64,000 nt of DNA, taken from NCBI GenBank assembly GCA_003280245.1, contig QCFN01000003.1, positions 1-64,000 of the forward strand, read 5' to 3'. Every line of letters begins with the position of its first letter. Position 1 is the first letter of the stretch. Shown here piece by piece: positions 19,576 through 29,054 of this stretch. The notes under the pieces were generated by a model that saw only the letters and a program-made list of their open reading frames with translations, made no database searches and was not told the DNA's origin. The stretch comes from Prochlorococcus sp. AG-363-J23. GTDB lineage: Bacteria > Cyanobacteriota > Cyanobacteriia > PCC-6307 > Cyanobiaceae. A program made the translations under genes and the position numbers.

Positions 19576-20436
19576 TTACATGTTTTTGGATAATGCTGGA
19601 TGTGCATTGGGCCTATTGTCTGGTTCTTTCCTAAGAGGTAATCCAATGGGGTCACTAAAGCCAGGAAAGGCAAGCCAGATATCTCTAGATTTGTGTCCCC
19701 ATTCGTGATATGGATATAGAGGCTTTGTAATTGCACCGAATCCACATGTTGCGAGTGCATTGGTGAGACTTCTTTCTGTTAGCCAAAATGCTTCATTATT
19801 AGAAAAACTACTCCAGTCTTGGGCTAGTCGTTCTTCAAAAGTTCTATTTGGAGGATGTTCTTTCCATTTACATCCCCATAATTCGACACCTTCTTGTGTT
19901 TTTATGAGTTCTTCTGAATTTGGAGCTATATTGGTATCAATGATTGCGAGTCCATTATTTTTACATTTTTTACGCAAATTTTTGAGTAATGGCAAAATAT
20001 CATTTGCATCGAGATGGTATAAGAGCCCGGAACAAATAACAATATCAAAATTGTTAATTTTATCCCAGATTTCTGGCCTCGTTATATCACCTTCTATCCA
20101 TTGACATCTTTTCTTTATTTTTAAAGCTTCGGCAGCAAATGAGGCTTTAATTAGATGTTGAGGCCTTACATCAATGCCTGTACATTTAGCACCTGATTTA
20201 GCTAAGGAGATACTAATTCCGCCTTCAAGACAACCAAGATCGAGGATCTTTAGCCCCTTGATACTTTTTCGCCTTAGAAAAGTTCTGGCTAAGCCAGCAT
20301 AAAGTTGAGCTCGCCGTTCTGCTCTGTCTGGTGGTTGAGCAGAGATTGTGAAAATGCCATTTGATATTTCAATATTGTGAGCGGTCCATGGACCATGATC
20401 CTGCCTTATTTGTTGTAGTTTTTCAGTAATTGTCAT
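19576..20436 (-). CDS. SAM-dependent methyltransferase
   Basis: A 286-residue class I methyltransferase. The SAM-binding motif is ILDLGCLEGG followed by CTGIDVRPQHL, and the post-motif acidic and IVICSGLLYHLD segments are as expected. The C-terminal 100 residues, rich in Trp and Pro, are not recognised and may bind substrate. It directly abuts the glycosyltransferase downstream (stop and start adjacent) and follows another methyltransferase by 2 bases, so the three are one transcription unit. Methylation of a sugar in the surface glycan is a reasonable guess from context only. Confidence 0.8.
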   Translation of the reverse strand: MTITEKLQQIRQDHGPWTAHNIEISNGIFTISAQPPDRAERRAQLYAGLARTFLRRKSIKGLKILDLGCLEGGISISLAKSGAKCTGIDVRPQHLIKASFAAEALKIKKRCQWIEGDITRPEIWDKINNFDIVICSGLLYHLDANDILPLLKNLRKKCKNNGLAIIDTNIAPNSEELIKTQEGVELWGCKWKEHPPNRTFEERLAQDWSSFSNNEAFWLTERSLTNALATCGFGAITKPLYPYHEWGHKSRDIWLAFPGFSDPIGLPLRKEPDNRPNAHPALSKNM

Positions 20437-20438
20437 TG

Positions 20439-21176
20439 CTAATTAGTTGAATCTTCTTTCGATGGTTTTTCGTCAATTGACGTCTGATTATCTTCAGTTT
20501 TTTCTTTAACTTCTTCTTGGGTCTCAGGTTTTCCTAAGATCCCTCCAGTCATATTGAAATGAAATAGTTTCATTTTTATTAGGAAGCTATACATGCAAGG
20601 GCAGACTCTTGTGTCGTCTGTTGCTGCAACAACTAGTTTTTGTGGAACTCCTTTAATGTGCATTATTGGAAAGCTAGCTTGACATCTGAAATGTTGTGAT
20701 ATTCGAGTAACCCACCAATCTTGAGGTGCTAATAAAATATGTGCATTTCTTCCATCAGCAAGAAATTTAACTGCGGGCTGTAAATCAATAACTAGATAAC
20801 AGAATCTTTTGCTTAAGGCTTTTATATCTTCTAATACGGCATCTATACTTTCCATTTCTATATGCTCTAAAACATCTAAGCATGTGACAACATCTACGGC
20901 TTCGTCAGGTTTGTTTTCGTATTCATCTATTGCAGGATCGTATCCATACATTTTTATAGAATCTGGCAGCTCTTCTTGTAGTCTTTGAACAAGCTTGCCT
21001 TTTCCGCACCCATAATCAAGTACAGAGGAGCACACTCCAAGTTGATGCATTCTTGTTAATGCAGTTGTCAGTCTGGCTCCCAGCCCAGCGCCTTCTGATC
21101 TGTTCCCGAAGTCTTCACGATCTTTGTGAAGGGTCTTATTGAGGCGTTTTTGCTCCTCTGAGATCACTTTCGCCAT
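20439..21176 (-). CDS. SAM-dependent methyltransferase
   Basis: A 245-residue class I methyltransferase. SSVLDYGCGKGKLVQRL is the SAM loop, YGYDPAIDEY the acidic second strand and VVTCLDVLEHIE the fourth strand. The last 35 residues are a charged, low-complexity tail rich in Glu, Lys and Thr, which is outside the usual fold. The start ATG at 21176 lies 35 bases from the oppositely transcribed isomerase gene, so the two share a compact promoter region. The substrate is unknown; its operon partners suggest glycan or lipid modification. Confidence 0.78.
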   Translation of the reverse strand: MAKVISEEQKRLNKTLHKDREDFGNRSEGAGLGARLTTALTRMHQLGVCSSVLDYGCGKGKLVQRLQEELPDSIKMYGYDPAIDEYENKPDEAVDVVTCLDVLEHIEMESIDAVLEDIKALSKRFCYLVIDLQPAVKFLADGRNAHILLAPQDWWVTRISQHFRCQASFPIMHIKGVPQKLVVAATDDTRVCPCMYSFLIKMKLFHFNMTGGILGKPETQEEVKEKTEDNQTSIDEKPSKEDSTN

Positions 21177-21211
21177 AGTTCAACTTTTTTTGTAAGGTCA
21201 TTCTTTCATCT

Positions 21212-21982
21212 ATGACAAGTTCAAGGGTCACATCAGCGCCAACTGATCCTGAGCCATTAGCTTGGTTGACTACAGAAAGGCTTAGTCGCGTTAAAGAAAC
21301 CCTTGGCCAGGCCAAGACTCTTTTGATTACAGCTGGAATGTGGAGAGCTGCTTTGAGTTATTGGGTTAGGTTAGAGGCATCTTTGGAGATTGATTTTTCT
21401 TCGAAAGAAGATCAAGATACTCTGAACCTTTTGGAAAGCTCTTGGCTAAAGAAAAACAGCCTTGAGGAATGGGGTTTGTCACAAGTTCAATTGCGCGACA
21501 AGCTTAGGGTTGCCCCTGCTTCAATGCGTTGGGCTAGGAAACAGTGGAGCAATAGACTGGAGACAGTTTTTTTGAAGCGTAAAAGTGAACTTGATAGGGC
21601 TAGTTGTAAATTGCTAAGAACAACAGATAAGGACTTAATCAAAGAGCTGTATCACCGAATCAAGGCCGGAGAAACAACCTTTGAAGAAGCAGCACGGAGC
21701 TATGGGAAAGGATCAGAGAGAAAGAATGGAGGACTAATTCCAATGCAGTCTTTAGAAGAAATGCCTCATGGTTTAGGCCCGTTGCTGTCAACTTTAGAAC
21801 CTGGCGGTCTTAGCATTCCTTTACAATTGGGGAAGAGTTTTTGCATTGTTGAGCTTACTGAATGGAAACCCTGTCAATTAGATGAAGATACAAAAGATTT
21901 TTTGCTATCTGAGCAATTGCGTCTTTGGATTGATTTTGTAGTTGACACGCTATTAAGTATTCTAGGCTCAAATAATGAATGA
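21212..21982 (+). CDS. Parvulin-type peptidyl-prolyl isomerase, no signal peptide
   Basis: A 256-residue protein with an N-terminal helical region and a C-terminal domain (about residues 145-235) like PpiC/parvulin: LYHRIKAGETTFEEAARSYG, GGLIPMQSLEEMPHGL, LEPGGLS and SIPLQLG. There is no signal peptide or membrane segment, so it should act in the cytoplasm. It ends 10 bases before the ABC exporter gene, which suggests co-transcription. Inference: it helps keep or fold the exporter's substrate before secretion. Some key parvulin residues cannot be verified by eye, so it might be only a chaperone. Confidence 0.72.
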   Translation: MTSSRVTSAPTDPEPLAWLTTERLSRVKETLGQAKTLLITAGMWRAALSYWVRLEASLEIDFSSKEDQDTLNLLESSWLKKNSLEEWGLSQVQLRDKLRVAPASMRWARKQWSNRLETVFLKRKSELDRASCKLLRTTDKDLIKELYHRIKAGETTFEEAARSYGKGSERKNGGLIPMQSLEEMPHGLGPLLSTLEPGGLSIPLQLGKSFCIVELTEWKPCQLDEDTKDFLLSEQLRLWIDFVVDTLLSILGSNNE

Positions 21983-21992
21983 ATAGCCGAAA

Positions 21993-24971
21993 TTGACCTC
22001 CAGTAAACAATCAACTTGGCTGGAGAGCCTAAGGCCTCAGTTGGCAAAACAACAGCCTTTTTCTCTGCTTACAGAAGATCAGCTGTCTGATTTGCTTTCC
22101 ACAGCTAAATTACGAAAATTTACTCCTGGCCAGAGGATTATTAGGCCTGCTGAGTTTAGTGATTCTTTATTTTTAGTCATTAAAGGCACGGTTAGATTAA
22201 TAGTTATTGGTAATGAAAGTGAAGGTCAAATTACCCTTGGCAAAAGAGGATCTGGGCAACTTTTAGGTTGGTCTAGTTTATTGCGAGGTAAATCATGTGA
22301 ATTTGTGCAAGCAAGTACTGAAACGTATGTATTTTCTCTGTCTGCTAAAACCTTTTTAGAATTAATTTTCTCAGTAAAAGAGTTCGCTGATTATTATTCT
22401 TCATTGGCAAGTCCTCAAGAGTCTTATGAAGTTTTGGTGGCATCTGGTGAGTTGCAACCGAAACGCTCTGCTGGTTGGCGTCAGGGCTTGATTAATCGTG
22501 TTAACCAAGTCAAAGTCGTATCTGTTCAACCGGGAGATTCATTAAGTGTTCTCCCTAAGATCCCAGCTAATTGGCAATGGATTGTAAGTACGCCTGATAT
22601 CCCAGGAAATCCAGTTGGAACAATTATAGGAAAGGATTTAAATCTTCCGCAAAGGCAGGGTTATAAGCTTCCCTATCGTTTACTTGCTGTTCCAATTGAG
22701 GCTGATTTAGCAGTATTGAGTCAACAAGAAGTGTCTCCAGAACCAGAAGAGAGTAGTGATTCTCTTCCTGTGGATCTTCGTGAACTTGGAATAATGGATG
22801 ATGAAGAGTTGAAAGATGATATTCGTTTTCCATTTATTAGAGGTCATGGACAATTAAAAGAAACCATGGCTGCTTTGGAGATGGTTGCGCTACAGCAAGC
22901 AGTTCCATTTAGAAAGGATCAAATTCAAAAGGCATTGGAGGATCAATTTCGTCGAGATAAAACCCTATCTATTGAGTTAATCGCAGCGCTCTCTCAGATT
23001 TTGGGGCTAAATGCTCAGGTTGGTGAAGTTTCTATTCAACATCTTTTGGGGGTTGAAACACCGATTATTTTCCTTCTTGAGGATGTTCCTGTTGTTTTAT
23101 TTGATATCAAAAAAGGAAGTTTTTTTATAGGACATCCTCATCATGGGATTCTGCGAAAGTCTATTGAAGACCTTAAGGATTTAGAGAAGGAAAAGATACG
23201 ATTTGCCTTGCCAAAAAGACTCGCTTCTACTCCAACAAGTAGATTTGGCTGGAACTGGTTTACTCCATTAATTCGTAAGTATAAAACATCATTGATATTA
23301 GTTTTTATTGCTTCTTTATTAGCACAAATGTTTGGATTAGCTATTCCGCTTTTGCTTCAACAGATTATAGATAAAGTTCTTACTCAAGGAAATTTAAGTA
23401 GTCTCAATGTTCTTGGAACTGCCATGATTGTTATGGCTCTTTTCCAAGGAGTTTTAATGGCTTTGCGTACCTATATATTTGTAGACACAACCGATAGGAT
23501 GGATCTTACTTTAGGTAGCGCTGTTATTGATCGTTTATTGGCTTTACCATTAAGCTACTTTGAAAGAAGGCCAGTCGGTGAATTAAGTCAACGCTTAGGT
23601 GAGCTTAATAGCATTAGAAGTTTTCTTACGGGAACAGCTTTAGTTTCTGTTTTAAATATCATATTTTCCGCAATATATCTGCTTGTTATGTTGCTTTATT
23701 CACCTTTACTTACAGCAGTAGCACTGTCAACATTGCCTTTGTATTTATTGCTGATATTTATTATTGCACCGATCTATAGATCCTTAATACGTAGACGTGC
23801 AGTTGCACAGGCTAAAACACAAAGTCATTTGATAGAAATTTTGGGTGGAATTCAAACAGTTAAAGCCCAACATTTTGAGCTAACAGCAAGATGGAAATGG
23901 CAAGATCGCTACAGGAAATTTGTTGATGAGGGATTTAAAAGTGTGGCACTTGGAGCTAGTTCAGGTGAGATTGGAAAGTTTCTTAATCAAGTAAGTAGCG
24001 TTGGTGTCCTTTGGGTTGGAATGTATCTAGTTCTTCAAGGAGAATTCACTTTGGGAATGTTGATAGCATTTCGAATTATTGCTGGCAATGTTACTGGCCC
24101 GCTATTGCAACTAGCTGGTCTCTATCAAGGCTTTCAAAAGGTTCAATTATCAATGGAAAGATTGAGTGACATTATAGATCAAAATCCTGAACTTCAAAAT
24201 TCTGAGGAAATTGGTCAAATTGCATTACCTCCTATCCAAGGTGACGTGAGATTTGAAAATGTTGATTTTCGATTTGGTAGTACTGGACCAAATCAACTTA
24301 ATGATGTTTCCATTGATATTTCTAAAGGAAGCTTTGTTGGAATTGTAGGACAAAGTGGAAGTGGAAAGAGTACTTTAATGAAACTGCTACCTAGATTATA
24401 TAAGCCTGCTCAAGGTAGGATTTTTGTTGATGATTATGACATAGGCAAAGTTGATTTAAGTAGCTTAAGAAGGCAAATAGGAATTGTGCCTCAAGATTCT
24501 CTTCTTTTTGAAGGTACTGTTGGTGAAAATATAGCTTTAAATGATCCACAGGCGAGTACGGAAGCAATTATTGATGCCGCAAAATTATCTTGTGCGCATG
24601 ATTTTATTATGAGTCTTGGTCAGGGCTATGCCACACCTTTAGCAGAACGAGGTTCAAACCTTTCTGGTGGTCAGCGTCAACGCCTAGCAATAGCAAGAAC
24701 AATTCTTTCCAATCCTCAATTATTAGTTATGGATGAAGCTACTAGTGCTCTTGATTATGATACTGAGCGTCAATTATGTTTGAATTTGCAGAATTGGGCT
24801 GGAAATCGAACAGTATTTTTTATTACACATAGACTCAGTACTATAAAAAATAGTGATTTGATAATGGTTATGCATCAAGGTCGATTAGAGGAAGTAGGCA
24901 AGCATGATGAACTTATGTCTAAAAATGGTCGTTATAAAACCTTATATAGGCAGCAGGAAGCATCTGGATAG
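21993..24971 (+). CDS. Type I secretion ABC exporter with cNMP-binding-like and C39-like domains
   Basis: A 992-residue HlyB-type exporter. Residues of about 20-140 look like a cyclic-nucleotide-binding beta-roll (PGQRIIRPAEFSDSLFLVIKG), but the usual phosphate-binding Gly-Glu...Arg is not conserved. Residues of about 285-405 form a C39-peptidase-like domain with no Cys at the catalytic position, so it should bind rather than cut. Six membrane helices follow (about 430-705). The ATPase has Walker A GQSGSGKST (about 785-793), LSGGQRQR (about 888) and VMDEATSALD (about 912). The start is TTG; an in-frame stop at 21984 excludes anything longer. It pairs with the HlyD protein at 16773. Confidence 0.9.
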   Translation: MTSSKQSTWLESLRPQLAKQQPFSLLTEDQLSDLLSTAKLRKFTPGQRIIRPAEFSDSLFLVIKGTVRLIVIGNESEGQITLGKRGSGQLLGWSSLLRGKSCEFVQASTETYVFSLSAKTFLELIFSVKEFADYYSSLASPQESYEVLVASGELQPKRSAGWRQGLINRVNQVKVVSVQPGDSLSVLPKIPANWQWIVSTPDIPGNPVGTIIGKDLNLPQRQGYKLPYRLLAVPIEADLAVLSQQEVSPEPEESSDSLPVDLRELGIMDDEELKDDIRFPFIRGHGQLKETMAALEMVALQQAVPFRKDQIQKALEDQFRRDKTLSIELIAALSQILGLNAQVGEVSIQHLLGVETPIIFLLEDVPVVLFDIKKGSFFIGHPHHGILRKSIEDLKDLEKEKIRFALPKRLASTPTSRFGWNWFTPLIRKYKTSLILVFIASLLAQMFGLAIPLLLQQIIDKVLTQGNLSSLNVLGTAMIVMALFQGVLMALRTYIFVDTTDRMDLTLGSAVIDRLLALPLSYFERRPVGELSQRLGELNSIRSFLTGTALVSVLNIIFSAIYLLVMLLYSPLLTAVALSTLPLYLLLIFIIAPIYRSLIRRRAVAQAKTQSHLIEILGGIQTVKAQHFELTARWKWQDRYRKFVDEGFKSVALGASSGEIGKFLNQVSSVGVLWVGMYLVLQGEFTLGMLIAFRIIAGNVTGPLLQLAGLYQGFQKVQLSMERLSDIIDQNPELQNSEEIGQIALPPIQGDVRFENVDFRFGSTGPNQLNDVSIDISKGSFVGIVGQSGSGKSTLMKLLPRLYKPAQGRIFVDDYDIGKVDLSSLRRQIGIVPQDSLLFEGTVGENIALNDPQASTEAIIDAAKLSCAHDFIMSLGQGYATPLAERGSNLSGGQRQRLAIARTILSNPQLLVMDEATSALDYDTERQLCLNLQNWAGNRTVFFITHRLSTIKNSDLIMVMHQGRLEEVGKHDELMSKNGRYKTLYRQQEASG

Positions 24972-25028
24972 CGACCATATACGCTATAATTTCCTCTAAA
25001 TTATCACCTTTGCAAAGGTAAAAAATAT

Positions 25029-26771
25029 ATGATCAATTCTCTTGCTAGTAATTTAGAATTAGATAAATCACAGCAAGAAAAGTTTGATAATGCTGTTAAG
25101 TTGCATCAAGAAGATCAAGTTAAAGAAGCAGTATCGATATATTTAGATCTATGGAAGAACCAAAAACATGCAATATCAGCAATTAATGCGGCAGCACTTT
25201 ATAGAAAGGAAAAGAATAACAAAGATGCTATTTTACTTTTAAAAGAGGTAGTTTCCATTGATTCAGATAATGGAGCTGCTTGGGGTAATCTAGCTAATAA
25301 TCTTTTTGATATTGGTGATCCTCACGGAGCTGTTCCAGCTTATATACGTGCAATACGTGGAAATAATAGATCTTTAGATGTAATTTTGAGTTTAGTTAAT
25401 GCACTTAAAGCTGCAAATATGCCATCTTTGGCATTAAAGGTTGCTTTGGCAGCTTTTCAAGCAGGCTATAAGGATGTTTCCATAAATATTGTGGAAGTGC
25501 TAGCTAATAAGAATTTGGCGAATGATCCGGACATATCTGATTGGATTGATAGTGTTATTGAATCAATAATTTATAGAATTGGTATAGACGGGATTCTTCA
25601 AGTTAAGAAAGCTTTGTCTGTTGTTCATGTTTTAATAGCTTTAAATAGAGTAGAACAAGCAGATCGCATACTGAAACTGGCAACACATATAAATGTTGAG
25701 TTGGAAAATAGAAATAAAAAAAATTTGATGATTACAAATTTGACTTGGAATCTATCCTGTACCTTGCTTACTAATGGCCTATTGGAAAAAGGATGGAGAT
25801 ATTATGATGCAGGTTTGTTAGTCCCCGCAGCAGGAAAGCAAAAGTACCAGAGGGCTTTGTTTAAGCCATTTCATAGTGATCAAATTCCTATTTGGAGAGG
25901 GGAGGACATAGAAGATAAGAGAATTCTTGTTCTTGGTGAGCAAGCTATCGGTGATACTATGATGTTTTCTTTAATACTTAGGGAATTTATTAGAAAATAT
26001 AAATGTAAAGTTTCCTTTGTCTGTGGAGATCGACTTCTAAATATTTATAGAAGATCTATGGAGTGTGAAAATATACATATACTCGCAAACGAGGAAGTAA
26101 TTAAAACCTCTGCGTCTTTATTTGACTATATGATCCCTATTGGAAGCATTCTTAAGTTTGTGGTTCCTGGATTAAGTATGCCTTATCTCGAAGGCTCGCT
26201 ATTAAAGGCTAATCCTGCGCTTGTTAAAAAGTTTTATTCCAGGTATAAGCGATCTAAGAAAAGCAGGCCATTAGTTGGTTTAAGTTGGAGAGGAGGAGGA
26301 GGTAAAAAAAGTAGAGTTGAATCCAAAAGTATTGCTTTAGATCAACTATTAAATCCAATAAAGGATATGTCTTGTGATTTTATAAGCCTTCAATATGGAG
26401 ATTGTCAACAGTATGTCGAAAATACTCAAGATAAAATAAAAACAACTATTATTTACGATACTGCTGTTAATGCTATAAAGGATATGGATAGGTGGTTAGC
26501 ACAAGTAGCTATATGTGATTATGTAATTAGTATTGCTAATACTACTGTTCATGGTAGTGGAGGTTTAGGGATTCCAACATTTTGCTTGGTTCCAAAATCT
26601 CATGATTGGAGATGGATTAAGCCTGATAAGGGCTACAAGAATTCCTACTGGTATAGTTCTGTTGATGGAGTCATACAAGAAGATCCAAATAGCAGGAAGA
26701 TGCAATTGGAAGCCATGACTGAATGGCTTTCCACACGCCTCTCTCTGCACCACCAATCTCTACAAGTCTAA
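25029..26771 (+). CDS. TPR protein with C-terminal glycosyltransferase-like domain
   Basis: A 580-residue protein. The first 170 residues hold TPR-like helical pairs (AWGNLANNLFDIGDPHGAVP is the clearest). Residues of about 240-580 resemble the family-9-like domain found fused to TPRs: GEQAIGDTMMFSLILRE, VGLSWRGG, DFISLQYGD and a late IANTTVHGSGGLGIPTFCL. Such proteins are proposed glycosyltransferases for surface proteins, which would fit next to the secretion genes. The ATG follows an AAAGGT ribosome-binding site and comes 57 bases after the exporter, so the same transcript is likely. Donor and acceptor are unknown. Confidence 0.72.
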   Translation: MINSLASNLELDKSQQEKFDNAVKLHQEDQVKEAVSIYLDLWKNQKHAISAINAAALYRKEKNNKDAILLLKEVVSIDSDNGAAWGNLANNLFDIGDPHGAVPAYIRAIRGNNRSLDVILSLVNALKAANMPSLALKVALAAFQAGYKDVSINIVEVLANKNLANDPDISDWIDSVIESIIYRIGIDGILQVKKALSVVHVLIALNRVEQADRILKLATHINVELENRNKKNLMITNLTWNLSCTLLTNGLLEKGWRYYDAGLLVPAAGKQKYQRALFKPFHSDQIPIWRGEDIEDKRILVLGEQAIGDTMMFSLILREFIRKYKCKVSFVCGDRLLNIYRRSMECENIHILANEEVIKTSASLFDYMIPIGSILKFVVPGLSMPYLEGSLLKANPALVKKFYSRYKRSKKSRPLVGLSWRGGGGKKSRVESKSIALDQLLNPIKDMSCDFISLQYGDCQQYVENTQDKIKTTIIYDTAVNAIKDMDRWLAQVAICDYVISIANTTVHGSGGLGIPTFCLVPKSHDWRWIKPDKGYKNSYWYSSVDGVIQEDPNSRKMQLEAMTEWLSTRLSLHHQSLQV

Positions 26772-26775
26772 GGCT

Positions 26776-27828
26776 ATGAAGCTGTTTGATTATTTTCAGA
26801 ACGGACAATTTAGTAAGGCCGTTTCTGAATTTGAAGCAATCTTATCTCCTGATTCTGATGAGAAGCTGATTGCAGCAGGTGCTTATTTCAGAATTGGTGA
26901 TTTATCAAAATCAATCAAGGCTTGTGATGAAATTTATAATGAGATGGCTGATCGTCTCGATTACATCTCTTTGTATGGTGCGGTATTAAGAACTGCAGGT
27001 CAATTTGAAAAGGCAAAAGAAATTTTTCAACATGGTTTGGATTTAGGTGGCAGAAATCTTGCTCCTTTTATGAATAACTATTCCAATCTTTTAACTGATT
27101 TAGGAGAGATGGATGAGGCTTTAGTGATTTTGGAAAAACTTGTCGAACAAGATCCTCAGTATCAGGATGCTGTGATGAATATACAGAGGATTAGAGAGTT
27201 AAAAGAACAGCAAAAAAATGCTTCTAAAAGCATTGTAGATGAAGTCAACAACCTTGAAGAAAATTTGACCTATCCTGAGGAAGATCAATTTGACCCGCTT
27301 TTGATGGCCTTTACAGAAGATGAAAGCAAATATACTTTATCTAATTACTTTAATAAAGGTAATGATTCGAAGTCGAAAGAACAAGTAGATTCTAATAAAA
27401 TAAGTGAACCTCCTGAGAAACTAAATAATCTCATTTCCTCTGACAATGAAGAGCTGTTGAGGCTTGCTCAAGCTAATAAGCAAATTAATCCTGAATTAAC
27501 AATTAGAACTTGCAATCAATTAATTAAACGGGGTTGTTCTCCAAAGGCATTACATGCAACGGCAGCAGAAGCATATATTAATCTTAAAAAGTTAGATTTA
27601 GCAGAATTATTTTATACTAAGGCAGTAGCTGAGGGAGTCTCTACAGTTGACGTGTATGTGAATTTGGCTCAACTGTGTAGAATTAGGAATGCATATACTG
27701 AGGCTGGCTCATACTTACAGCAAGCAAAAGCATTAGAAGTTCCTCATTCGCTTATACCTCAACTTTCATCCGAGATAGTTGATGAATTAACCAATAGTAA
27801 AACCGAAGTACAAAATTTTCCTGAGTAA
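26776..27828 (+). CDS. TPR-repeat protein
   Basis: A 350-residue soluble protein. Residues 1-140 and 230-345 are TPR helices, for example YGAVLRTAGQFEKAKEIFQ, NNYSNLLTDLGEMDEALVIL and TAAEAYINLKKLDLAELFY. A charged, Asn/Asp/Ser/Lys-rich linker of about 80 residues separates the two blocks. I see no catalytic domain. TPR blocks usually mediate protein contacts, so it may organise neighbouring glycosyltransferases or the secretion cargo; this is inference from position. It starts 4 bases after the previous stop and ends 11 bases before the next gene. Confidence 0.72.
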   Translation: MKLFDYFQNGQFSKAVSEFEAILSPDSDEKLIAAGAYFRIGDLSKSIKACDEIYNEMADRLDYISLYGAVLRTAGQFEKAKEIFQHGLDLGGRNLAPFMNNYSNLLTDLGEMDEALVILEKLVEQDPQYQDAVMNIQRIRELKEQQKNASKSIVDEVNNLEENLTYPEEDQFDPLLMAFTEDESKYTLSNYFNKGNDSKSKEQVDSNKISEPPEKLNNLISSDNEELLRLAQANKQINPELTIRTCNQLIKRGCSPKALHATAAEAYINLKKLDLAELFYTKAVAEGVSTVDVYVNLAQLCRIRNAYTEAGSYLQQAKALEVPHSLIPQLSSEIVDELTNSKTEVQNFPE

Positions 27829-27839
27829 TAATTGAGCTT

Positions 27840-29054
27840 ATGCCTCAAAAAACTATTAAAGTTCCAGCTTTTCAGCCGGGAGATATTTTATATATAGGCA
27901 ATCAAGATAATCTAGGCTTCATGTTTGTTAAACATGCAAGGGATAGAGGTTTACGTGCTTGGTTAATTATGCAAGGACGAGGAATTAATCGCAGTGACCC
28001 TGATTATTTATGTAAAGGCTTATATGAAAAATATAAAAATTATATATTGCCTTCAGAAGCTTTTATTCAGATAGTAAAATTTACAAAGGAATTTTCAGGA
28101 TTAAATATATTATCTACCGGTATAGAAATAATGTTTATGCTTGAACATTCGAATAATGAGAATAACTATTATATAGTTCCAACGGGAAGTGATCTGGCAA
28201 TGTGGCCCTTTGTTGATGAAAAAACCGCTGCGTTAAGTCAATATCTTCGTTATAGGGATATATTTTATTCCTATCGCTCAAGACTGAAAGGTATTTTTAC
28301 TTCCCAATTAGACTGTATTTATTCTTCTATTGCATTGGGGTTAAAGGATAAAATAATTCCTTGGCTATATCCTGTCCCATTAGAGTTTCTTGATCAACAG
28401 TCCCCTTTTTACATAGTTGATAGTAATAAGGCTGACTATGACTCTTCAAAAAGATTGATTTTCTTACCTTGTCGTAAGAATGGAGATAAGAAATACACTC
28501 ATTATAAGGGTGTGAAGTTGATTATTGATGGCTTAGAAAAGTTTTGTCAATCTGCTTCAAAGGAGCAAATTGAATGTACTCGTATTATGAATGTTGACCA
28601 TAGTAATAGAAATCTTGATTATGGGTGTGCGGAATTTAAAAAGGACTTGCATAATCTATCAGTGCAATATAATCTTAAAGTCCGTAATATGCGTAATTTG
28701 AAAGCATCTGAATTTTGGTCATTTGTATTAGATCCAAGAATATCTGTAATTGATCAATTTGGTCAGTTTCATGGGTTAATGGGTGGTATTGGGCGCGAAG
28801 CTTGCTGTGCAGGTACACCTTTCTTGACAGGAAGCCTTTCTGCTAGTGATATGCATACAAAGTCTTTCTATGGCGACGATCCTCCTATTTTTACGGCAAG
28901 TTCTTCTTCTGAAATAGCTCAATTTATTCATAACTTTACTTCTTTATCTGACATAAAATTATCAGAATTAAGAGGCAAGATTGCTGGTTGGGCTAGAATT
29001 GTATTTGATCCAAGTCAATCGTTCGATAAAATTCTGGAGCGTATTCTGAATTAG
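27840..29054 (+). CDS. Hypothetical protein, possibly a GT-B glycosyltransferase
   Basis: A 404-residue protein that I do not recognise as a family. Features consistent with a GT-B fold are an N-terminal FQPGDILYIGNQDNLGFMF, a middle LIFLPCRKNGDKKYTHYKG, and a C-terminal VIDQFGQFHGLMGGIGREACCAGTPF, which reads like the donor-binding loop of family-4/family-1 enzymes. It has no signal peptide or membrane helix. It is flanked by a TPR gene (11 bases) and a clear glycosyltransferase (adjacent stop and start), so a role in glycan assembly is likely but unproven. Confidence 0.55.
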   Translation: MPQKTIKVPAFQPGDILYIGNQDNLGFMFVKHARDRGLRAWLIMQGRGINRSDPDYLCKGLYEKYKNYILPSEAFIQIVKFTKEFSGLNILSTGIEIMFMLEHSNNENNYYIVPTGSDLAMWPFVDEKTAALSQYLRYRDIFYSYRSRLKGIFTSQLDCIYSSIALGLKDKIIPWLYPVPLEFLDQQSPFYIVDSNKADYDSSKRLIFLPCRKNGDKKYTHYKGVKLIIDGLEKFCQSASKEQIECTRIMNVDHSNRNLDYGCAEFKKDLHNLSVQYNLKVRNMRNLKASEFWSFVLDPRISVIDQFGQFHGLMGGIGREACCAGTPFLTGSLSASDMHTKSFYGDDPPIFTASSSSEIAQFIHNFTSLSDIKLSELRGKIAGWARIVFDPSQSFDKILERILN

